A stretch of 64,000 nucleotides of DNA, from contig JASSUH010000001.1 in NCBI GenBank assembly GCA_031963445.1, positions 1,550,001 through 1,614,000 of the forward strand, in the 5' to 3' direction. Shown here one piece after another: positions 26,792-34,591 of this stretch. The first letter of the stretch is position 1; each line of letters begins with the position of its first letter. The translations under genes and the position numbers were made by a program. Below the pieces are notes generated by a model that was not told where the DNA came from, made no database searches, and saw only the letters and a program-made list of their open reading frames with translations. Origin of the DNA: JASSUD01 sp031963445 (GTDB lineage: Bacteria; Pseudomonadota; Gammaproteobacteria; Burkholderiales; Burkholderiaceae).

Positions 26792-27261
26792 ATGAGACAG
26801 ACCAATCAGGTCAGTTGTGCGCCTGCGCACCCTTGTGAATCATGGGAACAGGCTAACTGGCCCAAGATTACCAAACGGGTGAGATGGCTCCAGGAGCGTA
26901 TTGCTCAGGCAGTTTTAGCAGGACGATGGGGTAAAGCTCGTGCTTTGCAACATCTGCTGACACGCTCTTATAGCGGCAAGATGCTAGCCGTTAAGCGCGT
27001 GACGGAAAATCGAGGTAAACGCACGTCTGGCGTAGACAAGGTTCTTTGGTCTACGTCGACAGCCAAATGGAAGGGGATTCAGTCTTTAAGGCATCACGGT
27101 TATCGTGCACTACCTTTAAGACGTATTTATATCCCCAAAAGCAACGGCAAGCAGCGTCCGTTGGGCATACTCACGATGCGGTGCAGAGCGATGCAAGCTT
27201 TATGGAAGCTCGCTCTCGAGCCCATCGCGGAGTGCACAGCAGACCCGAACTCTTATGGATT
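26792..27261 (+). CDS. ltrA: Outer intron reverse transcriptase/maturase, N-terminal part
   Basis: Residues 1-157 of the intron-encoded protein of the outer intron. Start by homology with the inner copy (MRQTNQVSCAP against MKRNQQVRCAP); an ATG at 26762 is also in frame. RT motifs GKARALQHLLTRSYSGKMLA, NRGKRTSGVDKVLW, YIPKSNGKQRPLG and ALEPIAECTADPNSYG are intact. Coding stops being homologous exactly after GGATT at 27261, where the inner intron begins. It resumes in frame at 29483 (codon T-T + T = Phe). Confidence 0.8.
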
Positions 27262-29482
27262 GTGCGACCTGCAAAGTTGCACTCATTGCTGTCTCACTAA
27301 GGCCTGCATGTCTTAGACGAGACCGGCTGTTCCATCAGCCGTTCCCTACCCGGGCATGCGACGCTGGTAACGGCGTGGTCTGAAGCCCCGGGGACAACGT
27401 AGCCACTGGATATCCAGTACCAGAAGGCGTGAGCCTGAAGGAAAGCTACCGAACACGAAGGTGGTAAGGCGCTAGGGATGAGCGGACACGTCTAACGTAA
27501 GTGAACCTCTATATAAACATCGTTAGGAGTAACGGGCTGATAGTGATGATCGGAACGAAGTTGACAAACGAGTCCCGAAAAAGGCCCGAACCAAAATGGT
27601 AAGCGGTAAGGAATAGCCCTTAATCCATGGGTTATTCATGGACAACTCAATCCGCCGGTGAAAAGGAGGAGACCGACCCGCTCTGGAATGAGTACAAAAC
27701 AGGGTAAGCCCATCGTGCTGCCTGAGAAGGCAGGCTAACCGTAAGGAAAGTTGTTGGTGCGGTGGGTACAGGAGGGTGCAAAAAGCGAAGATCGACCAGT
27801 AATAGGTCGAATACGTGCTGAAACATCGCTCGACGCGAAAGCGGGCAGACTTGCACCTGGTCATTGTGGGCGAGAGATCATGGCAAATCGTTATATAAAG
27901 GAAGGCAGATGAAGCGTAACCAGCAGGTTCGCTGTGCACCTTTACGCGCTGCGACTATGTGGGATCAGGCACACTGGCTCCGCATCGAAGCAAGGGTGAA
28001 GCGACTCCAGGAGCGTATCGCTCAGGCAATACAAGCGAAGCGATGGGGTAAGGCACGGGCCTTACAACATCTCTTAACGCGCTCATATAGCGGCAAAATG
28101 CTTGCTGTGAAACGAGTGACTGAAAATCGTGGAAAACGCACGCCTGGGGTTGACAAAGCACTCTGGTTGACCCCGGCAGCCAAAGGGAAAGGGATGCTGT
28201 CACTGAGGCATCGTGGATACCGCGCACAACCACTACGACGCATCTATATCCCAAAAAGTAACGGCAAGCAGCGTCCACTGGGCATTCCTAGCATGCGTTG
28301 CAGAGCGATGCAGGCATTATGGAAACTCGCTCTGGAACCTATTGCAGAGTGCAAAGCTGACCCAAACTCTTACGGCTTCAGGCCAGAGCGAAGGACAGCG
28401 GATGCCATCGAACAGTGCTACAACTGTCTCGCTCAGAAAACGGCGGCAGACTGGGTGCTCGAAGGAGATATCAAGGGCTGTTTCGACAATATCAGCTCGG
28501 CATGGCTCTTGAAACATATCCCGATGGACAAACGCCTATTACAGCAATGGCTGCATGCCGGATACATCGATAAAGGCACCCTATTTGCGAGCAAAGCAGG
28601 TACTCCGCAAGGCGGTGTCATCTCGCCCATACTCGCCAATATGGCATTGGATGGACTAGAAACTGCCGTCTTCGCAAGTGTGGGGCCATACCGTACCACC
28701 GCACGGCGGCTTAAACTCCATGTCATCCGCTACGCGGATGACTTTGTGGTCACCTCATCTTCGAAAGAAGTATTGGAAAACCAGGTTCGTCCGGCCATTG
28801 AGCAATTTATGGCTGTGCGAGGCTTAGCACTCTCAGATGAGAAAACCAAGATCACCCATATTGCCGAAGGCTTTGATTTCCTCGGTCAGAATGTACGCAA
28901 GTACGGGCATAAGTTACTTATCAAGCCTGCCAAGAAGAGTGTTCAATCACTTCTGGATACTGTCCGAAGAATCATAAAAGAAGGGGCCAGCTATACTCAG
29001 ATACGGCTGATACAAAAACTTAACCCTATCATTAGAGGGTGGGTGCAGTATCACCGACATGTGGTAGCTAAAGTGACCTTCTCCACTATCGATCACACCC
29101 TTTGGCGGCTGCTTTGGAAATGGGCGAAGCGAAGACATTCTTCCAAAGGAGCACACTGGATTAAACAAAAGTACTTCCACAAAGAGAAAAAGCGCAATTG
29201 GGTATTTGCAGCACCGGAGCATCAGAAGAGTAATTCCCAAAGGATACAACTCTTCAATGCCGCAACGGTTCCCATTGTTAGGCACATAAAGATTCGTAAC
29301 CTAGCAAACCCTTTTGACTCTCAGTGGAAGGATTATTTTAACCAGCGGCACAACTCCACGAGAACTACATATTGCCCAGTGCTCTGAACCGTGCTGAACA
29401 ATGGCTTGAGCCGTATGAGGCGTGAGTCTCACGTACGGTTCTTAGGGGGCGGGGGTTCAGTAATGGACTCCTGCTACCCGAC
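27262..29482 (+). mobile_element. Inner group II intron inserted in the outer intron's RT gene
   Basis: It begins GTGCGACCTGCAAAG at 27262 and ends at 29482 after domain V (TTGAGCCGTATGAGGCG, then CACGTACGGTTCTTA, about 29406-29446) and a domain VI ending CTACCCGAC. It is 2221 bp and contains a full-length RT/maturase. Removing it restores DPNSYG-F-RPERRT in the outer RT, an exact in-frame repair. It is closely related to its host intron. Confidence 0.88.
27864..29387 (+). CDS. ltrA: Inner intron reverse transcriptase/maturase
   Basis: Intact group II intron-encoded protein. The RT domain includes GKQRPLGIPSMRCRAMQALW, DPNSYGFRPERRTADAIEQC, EGDIKGCFDNIS, GTPQGGVISPILANMALDGL and the catalytic YADDF (RYADDFVVTS). 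The maturase domain X region includes KLNPIIRGWVQYHRHVV and WKWAKRRHSSKGAHWIKQKY. No HNH endonuclease domain follows, so mobility would rely on reverse splicing at ssDNA or replication forks. The likely start is the ATG at 27909 (MKRNQQV), by homology with the outer copy. The stop comes just before domain V, as expected. Confidence 0.9.
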   Translation: MWARDHGKSLYKGRQMKRNQQVRCAPLRAATMWDQAHWLRIEARVKRLQERIAQAIQAKRWGKARALQHLLTRSYSGKMLAVKRVTENRGKRTPGVDKALWLTPAAKGKGMLSLRHRGYRAQPLRRIYIPKSNGKQRPLGIPSMRCRAMQALWKLALEPIAECKADPNSYGFRPERRTADAIEQCYNCLAQKTAADWVLEGDIKGCFDNISSAWLLKHIPMDKRLLQQWLHAGYIDKGTLFASKAGTPQGGVISPILANMALDGLETAVFASVGPYRTTARRLKLHVIRYADDFVVTSSSKEVLENQVRPAIEQFMAVRGLALSDEKTKITHIAEGFDFLGQNVRKYGHKLLIKPAKKSVQSLLDTVRRIIKEGASYTQIRLIQKLNPIIRGWVQYHRHVVAKVTFSTIDHTLWRLLWKWAKRRHSSKGAHWIKQKYFHKEKKRNWVFAAPEHQKSNSQRIQLFNAATVPIVRHIKIRNLANPFDSQWKDYFNQRHNSTRTTYCPVL

Positions 29483-30614
29483 TCGGCCTGAACGTAGAAC
29501 GGCGGATGCGATTGAACAGTGCTTCAAATGTCTGTGTCAAAAGAACTCAGCCACCTGGGTACTAGAGGGAGACATTAAAGGCTGCTTCGATAACATCAGT
29601 TCATCGTGGCTTCTTAGCCATATTCCAATGGACAAACGCATTCTACGTCAGTGGCTGTATGCCGGTTTTATTGATAAAGGCACTCTCTTTGCCAGCAAAG
29701 CAGGGACGCCGCAAGGCGGTGTCATCTCGCCCACCCTGGCAAATATGGCGTTGGATGGACTTGAAGCGGCTGTCTTCGCGAGCGTTGGTTCTCGCCACGT
29801 CGCCACTTCCAAGTTCTTGTTTCATGTCATCCGCTATGCGGATGACTGGGTGGTCACGTCAAACTCGAAAGAAGTGTTAGAAAAGCAAGTGCTTCCCGCA
29901 GTCAAGCAATTCATGGCTGAACGAGGGCTAACGCTTTCAGAAGAGAAAACGAAAATCACCCACATCGCTGAGGGGTTTGATTTCCTAGGACAAAATGTAC
30001 GTAAGTACAAGGGCAAGTTGCTGATTAAGCCTGCCAAGAAGAGCATCAAAGCGCTTCTTGAAAAAGTCCGAGGAGTGATCAAACTAAATGCTAGCGCAAC
30101 ACAAGCTCTGTTGATACACAAACTCAACCCCATTATTCGAGGTTGGGCTATGTACCATCGGCATGTTGTCGCCGCAGCAACTTTCACCTCTATCAATCAC
30201 GCCATTTGGCAATCTCTGTGGAAATGGGCGAAGCGAAGACACCCTTCCAAGAGAGTGCACTGGATTAAGCAAAAGTATTTCCATCGAATAGGAAGATGGG
30301 ATTGGGTATTTGCAGTCAAAGAGCGGTGTAAAGGGGAAACTCATTTCACCAGACTCTTTAACCCTGCCTTATTACCCATCGTCAGACATATCAAAATATG
30401 TAAGCTGGCTAACCCGTTTGATACGAAATGGAAAGACTACTTCATCCGGCGCAATAAAACCTCGACCTCTCCGAACTGCTCGGTGCCTAACAAGCGCTGT
30501 ACTCTTGGCTTGAGCCGTGTGCTGGGAGACCAGCATGCACGGTTCTTAGGGGGCTGGGACTCAGTAATGGGTTCCGGCTACCTGACACGCGGTTGGACGC
30601 TTTTCAAGATCTAG
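29483..30614 (+). CDS. ltrA: Outer intron reverse transcriptase/maturase, C-terminal part
   Basis: Continuation of the outer RT after the inner intron. It resumes at RPERRTADAIEQC and contains EGDIKGCFDNISS, GTPQGGVISPTLANMALDGL, the catalytic YADDW and the maturase segment IRGWAMYHRHVV with WKWAKRRHPSKRVHWIKQKY. Unlike the inner copy the frame has no stop before domain V. It runs through domains V and VI and ends at TAG 30612-30614, inside exon 2 of the host gene. The protein would be about 533 aa if the inner intron splices out. Confidence 0.8.
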
Positions 30615-31897
30615 GTATGATTTTTGGGGAGAGCAAAAAAAATCTTGACCGTCTTACGGAAAAATTCGGAAAAGAAAAAGAAAAAATGGTGCAACTTGAA
30701 TCAAAGGTAAAAAAGCTAGCGTCTAGCGTGCCCCAAAACAAGGGACTTCACTCTAATCCACGCGCAAAATCTAAAGATTTGATGGAGGAATCAACAGCCA
30801 TTGCACTAAGTAGCATCGATCTAGAAAAGCTTAGCCATTTAAAGGGGGAGACAAAAGAAGGCATCAGGAAAGCTCTTAAAGATAGAAGTTTGCCTGGATG
30901 GATAAAATTAATAAGAGAAGAACCCGTCGCTTTTTTGAGCAAGTACGGGATAAAGGAGAGCTTAGAACTTAATTTTGACTGGATTAAAGATTACACTTCT
31001 GAAGAAAGGAACGCAGGGCCAAAAACAATTGATGAAAAATTATCTGAGATACTCGACTCTATCGAAGATCCAGAGTTAGCGCAAGAAATTAAGCGCTTAT
31101 CCGGATTAAGTCTTTCTAACTCCCAAATCATTGATAGCTTAAGAGAAGATAAGGTAACTGAAGGAAAAATAAAGCCTTTAATAAAAAAGCTAGAATATGA
31201 TTTTCGTTATCCAGGTATTGTGCGCTTTACTTTTACTAAAAGCCATATTGAATATAAAGACGGACGTATTGCATTAAATTTAATTCCTATTAAGCAGCTT
31301 ATTGGAGAATACAAAGCGCCACCTGAAAACTCTCCGTTTGTCGATATACATTGGTTACCTGCTTTTCCAGGGGCAGCCGCCGCATTAAAACTAACCGACA
31401 AAGGCCCCCCAATCGCGGCCACCTCTCAATTTGGAGGATGTCAAGGTGCAACTGGAACAAATCCAGAAAAGCCAGAAGAAGCAGTAATAGTTCACACACA
31501 TGCCTGCTCTATGGATACAAGTCAGCCCTATACATCTGAACAAAGGACTGAACTTACTAAACAAAAAATGCGTGAATTTGGGCTTAAGAAGGGGCATATC
31601 AGTACCATTTCCCAAACTACTCAACATGGGGGGGAAGCTTATCAATATGGAACAAAAGATGGAAAAGGTGAGGGCGTGAATGTATTTTGGATTCGCAATA
31701 AAGACCAGCTTGCAGGTAAATCACAATGGATAGGTTATGTACAGCATACTGAGGATGAGAATGTTGATGCCATTAGAGGTGAGCAAAGTGTTCCTGTAAC
31801 AAGACTTGACGAACTTAGCTTAGACAATCAAACAGGTTCATTAGACATTAGAACACTCGTTAGCCTGTCACCCTTAAAAGAGGAACCGGACGCTTAA
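30587..31897 (+). CDS. Split effector candidate, exon 2 (residues 115-550)
   Basis: Continuation of the gene starting at 25845. The frame is open from 30587 (ACG CGG TTG GAC). Residues about 115-175 extend the coiled coil of exon 1 (NLDRLTEKFGKEKEKMVQLE). The C-terminal half is globular and contains FVDIHWLPAFPGAAAALKL, TSQFGGCQGATGTNPEK (Cys399) and AVIVHTHACSMD (His417, His419). The Gly-Cys ... His spacing of 18-20 recalls CNF1/CheD-type glutamine deamidases, which is only a motif-level suggestion. No family is recognised with confidence. Read alone, this part would start at a TTG with no ribosome site, which supports the split-gene reading. Confidence 0.7.
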   Translation, partial: TRLDAFQDLGMIFGESKKNLDRLTEKFGKEKEKMVQLESKVKKLASSVPQNKGLHSNPRAKSKDLMEESTAIALSSIDLEKLSHLKGETKEGIRKALKDRSLPGWIKLIREEPVAFLSKYGIKESLELNFDWIKDYTSEERNAGPKTIDEKLSEILDSIEDPELAQEIKRLSGLSLSNSQIIDSLREDKVTEGKIKPLIKKLEYDFRYPGIVRFTFTKSHIEYKDGRIALNLIPIKQLIGEYKAPPENSPFVDIHWLPAFPGAAAALKLTDKGPPIAATSQFGGCQGATGTNPEKPEEAVIVHTHACSMDTSQPYTSEQRTELTKQKMREFGLKKGHISTISQTTQHGGEAYQYGTKDGKGEGVNVFWIRNKDQLAGKSQWIGYVQHTEDENVDAIRGEQSVPVTRLDELSLDNQTGSLDIRTLVSLSPLKEEPDA

Positions 31898-32056
31898 TCT
31901 TCCTCTACTTGAGCACTATGATAAAACCAATACTAGATCGAGGAATGCAGTAGTGGAGCCAGGAGATAAGGTAATCGTCGCTTTTATATTGAGTCTTCTA
32001 GAAAAAGACAAAACCCAGGCGGACCGGGGCATATTTAATACTTATCAGCAAAAATG

Positions 32057-33514
32057 CTAAGTTTTTTTAAAAAATGAGAAATTTTTCTTTTTAGCGTTTT
32101 CTTCGATTTTCTTTTTAGCGTTTTCCTCGATAGTGTGGGAGATAAGCTCCGCGATTCTAGAGTATCCGCTGTCCTCAGCTACCCTCAATGCCGTCCGTTT
32201 TTTGTGATCAACCAAGGTTGGGTCTGCATCAAATTCGAGAAGCAGCCCAACCATCTTTTTATCGCCTTTACTAGCAGCCAGAAAGAAGGGAGATTGCAGA
32301 GATTTGTCCTGCTGATTGGGATTTGCACCATGACTAAGCAAATCACGCGCAAGATTAATGCTATCGTTTGAGACCGCGTGATGCAAAGGCGTATTCAGCA
32401 TAACGTTATCAGCATTATTGATATGCTCTTTTGCGCCATTTTCAAGGAGCCAGTTAATGAGAAGGCGCGCACCGCTCATTACAGCAAGATCAAAAACCGT
32501 TTGATTTGTTTGAAGCCTTTGATAAATATCAATCTCAAGCCCGCGTATAAGTATCAGAAAAACTCCAAAGTAACCATGACGCGCCGCCCAATGATATGGC
32601 ATACGTCCTATATTATCTCGTTGTGTTATCGATACCTGATGGTCAAGTAATAATTGGACTAAGTTAGGATTTTTATTTTTTAGAGCAATATGCCATAGGT
32701 TTTCTTCTTTAGCGTTGCATAATAAATGAACGTCAGCGCCATTATTAACCAGCTTTACAAATCGAGATTCACGAGAGGGCTTACAAGCGGTCCAAGGTAG
32801 CGGGAAGCAAATAGACTGATCAATGGGATTAATTCTAGGTGCATTAGCAAATAATTTGCTTGTTAGCATGAGAGATTCAATCTGCTCTAGGTCTTCAGTC
32901 TCCGCTAGATCATCCTCCCAAATACCTATTAATCCTCCTGCCAGGCGCTCACCAGGAATCGCTAAAAAAGCTTGCCACTCCTCATCAGTTAGATCAAGTT
33001 GCTCTAACTGAATTAGTGCCATATCAGTTAATAGATGCTGAGCATGCATAGAGTAATTAACAAGATCATTACTTCGCTTTTGCGATAGTAATGCTATAGC
33101 GACAATATCTTTTACCTTTCTTTCAGAAAGTGGTTTCGCGAGGATAGCTATCAGTGCTAAAAAGCGATTATTGGTGATTTGTTTTTGGGAGCGCTGAATG
33201 CGGTATCTGATCTCTGGAGTGAGCGTAGAAATGACTCTATTAAACTGTGGGACGTCAAAACGATAGCTTAGTTTTGCGCTCAATGCGGCTTGAATATGCT
33301 GCATATAACCCTGAAAGTGAATCAAAGCAGCTTTTGATGTGAGCGCGAATTGTATTAACTCAGTCCCAGAGAGATTACAAAAAATAAGCTCCTTGACCTC
33401 GCGAGGTAAGCGATCAAAACCATGCAATCCATTTGTGTTATTGAGCTGTTCAGGTGCTATAGAAGGCAAATAGTAAGGGCTATGAGAGTGAGAAACGGGG
33501 AGGAAAGCAGACAT
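32057..33514 (-). CDS. F-box / ankyrin-repeat protein, 485 aa
   Basis: The N-terminal F-box (residues 33-67) reads FDRLPREVKELIFCNLSGTE, then LIQFALTSKAALIHF, matching the Leu-Pro-x-Glu and hydrophobic pattern. The shared module AFLAIPGERLAGGLIGIWED follows near residue 190, with a second helix ESLMLTSKLFANAP. About five to six ankyrin repeats fill residues 245-460, including NLWHIALKNKNPNLVQLLL and NTPLHHAVSNDSINLARDLL. The C-terminus carries a duplicated IEENAKKK. The bacterial F-box/ankyrin pairing is known from Legionella and Amoebophilus effectors that engage host ubiquitin ligases. That role is inferred; no secretion signal is visible. Confidence 0.8.
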   Translation of the reverse strand: MSAFLPVSHSHSPYYLPSIAPEQLNNTNGLHGFDRLPREVKELIFCNLSGTELIQFALTSKAALIHFQGYMQHIQAALSAKLSYRFDVPQFNRVISTLTPEIRYRIQRSQKQITNNRFLALIAILAKPLSERKVKDIVAIALLSQKRSNDLVNYSMHAQHLLTDMALIQLEQLDLTDEEWQAFLAIPGERLAGGLIGIWEDDLAETEDLEQIESLMLTSKLFANAPRINPIDQSICFPLPWTACKPSRESRFVKLVNNGADVHLLCNAKEENLWHIALKNKNPNLVQLLLDHQVSITQRDNIGRMPYHWAARHGYFGVFLILIRGLEIDIYQRLQTNQTVFDLAVMSGARLLINWLLENGAKEHINNADNVMLNTPLHHAVSNDSINLARDLLSHGANPNQQDKSLQSPFFLAASKGDKKMVGLLLEFDADPTLVDHKKRTALRVAEDSGYSRIAELISHTIEENAKKKIEENAKKKNFSFFKKT

Positions 33515-34221
33515 TTGTTGGGGGATTAAAGTTGAATAAACTCCATCATAAATAGTCTTACAGAAAAACTCGAGGGTGATGGCTTATAAAATAGACCTCG
33601 ATATTATGGCTAGCCTTACCGATGATCTCGAAGTTGCGGATCACAGCATCCTGACCCATCTCGCTCTGAAAGAATGAGACTTCGTCCAAAAGCGGTGCTG
33701 AGAGGGGAATCCCCAGACTTCCTTAGACTAGATGATTGGATGCCACACGACGGGGATAAGCAAGAAATGTTTGATCTGCAAGTCTCGCTGATGTTATTGA
33801 GCGTTAGCAACAGGCTGAGTCGCCTAGACTTAAGTTAACTTTCAGTTTTTGAAATAGACGAAAAGTCCTTTTCGCCATCACGATTAAATGGCTGCAACTC
33901 TTGAAAAATAAAGAAAAACCAAGGGCCTGCAAAGCAGTCAGCATATCCACCTTTACCGTGGACATGAGAGATAGTCAAAAAATCGGAACATTATCCGTGC
34001 GTCAATACGGTTTTATTGGTGAACTAGCGAGGTAGCTTGATGGCGATATTGCCTAAGCTGTTTTAGTTTTTATCGTAAGTCAGCTATCGACTTCTAGCCA
34101 AATCACTGGCCTTTTTTATCTGACGTGGCCTTAGAGCAAAATAAAGTGTAATCGCCTCTCAAAATTACCCTTTAGTGAGAGAGGTTAATTTTATCGATTA
34201 CGACAAATTTACGTCAAAATA
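33515..34221. other. Intergenic region, decayed coding sequence likely
   Basis: About 700 bp with only short frames. Around 33700-33835 a plus-strand frame reads LDDWMPHDGDKQEMFDLQVS and LMLLSVSNRLSRLDLS before a stop, which looks protein-like but is unrecognised. No RNA gene or complete ORF is found. Confidence 0.35.
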
Positions 34222-34247
34222 AAAAATCCCTTGTAAATCAAGGGATT
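34222..34247 (-). terminator. Displaced tRNA-Thr terminator
   Basis: On the minus strand AATCCCTT, a 7-nt loop, AAGGGATT and then a T-rich tract form an intrinsic terminator. It lies just outside the left 47-bp repeat of the tRNA 3' end. Before island insertion it would have been immediately downstream of tRNA-Thr. Confidence 0.7.
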
Positions 34248-34258
34248 GGAAGGGATTT

Positions 34259-34305
34259 TTGGTGCCAGAAAGAGGAATCGAACCCCCGACCTTCGCATTA
34301 CGAAT
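34259..34305 (-). repeat. Left attachment repeat (copy of tRNA-Thr 3' half)
   Basis: These 47 bp are identical to 40714-40760, covering the tRNA-Thr CCA end, T arm and the 3' side of the anticodon arm. The sequence diverges right after CATTACGAAT. It marks one end of an integrase-mediated island of about 6.5 kb. Confidence 0.9.
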
Positions 34306-34591
34306 CAGCGCTTAAAAAATAGATTTAATATTTTTTCCTTATAAATCAATAACTCGCAAAAATGCAAAACAGGTATAAAACAGCTTAGTTTCACTGAGAA
34401 AAGGCTGTTTTAGGTTGAAATTAGCTAGACTCTTAGGGGGGACCATCGTTAATTCTCTTCAATCGAGCAATTCTCTTTATGCTGTTGAGTAAGAGAATCC
34501 CACTTTTTTTATTCTGTAAGCATACAATAAATATCTGCTTGCGCAAAATCTAAAGGCTTGGTCTTACGCTCTTCACCATTAGGAGCAGAAA

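Larger units (their letters stand above)
26187..30586 (+). mobile_element. Outer group II intron (host of a nested intron)
   Basis: It starts GTGCGACCTGAGGTC at 26187 and ends at 30586 after domain V (GAGCCGTGTGCTGGG / GCATGCACGGTTC, about 30513-30546) and a domain VI ending CTACCTGAC. The 5' RNA region (26187-26790) aligns word by word with that of the inner intron. Its own length without the inner insertion is about 2179 bp. It interrupts the effector candidate between codons 114 and 115. Its reverse transcriptase is itself split by the inner intron. Boundaries come from matching intron ends and from frame restoration in both exons. Confidence 0.85.

Noticed and set aside
26187..30586. Three tandem intron copies side by side
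   Set aside because: The outer RT halves join in frame around the middle copy, so the arrangement is nested (two introns), not three in a row.
29391..30614. A 407-aa protein starting at 29391 as an independent gene
   Set aside because: The first 31 codons are inner-intron domain V/VI RNA; real RT homology begins exactly at 29483, so it is the outer RT continuation.
30593..31897. A stand-alone gene starting at TTG 30593
   Set aside because: There is no ribosome site and the frame is open to the intron end; it is exon 2 of the gene starting at 25845.
34259..34305. A second tRNA-Thr gene
   Set aside because: Only the 3' half is present; no acceptor 5' strand or D arm. It is the island attachment copy.
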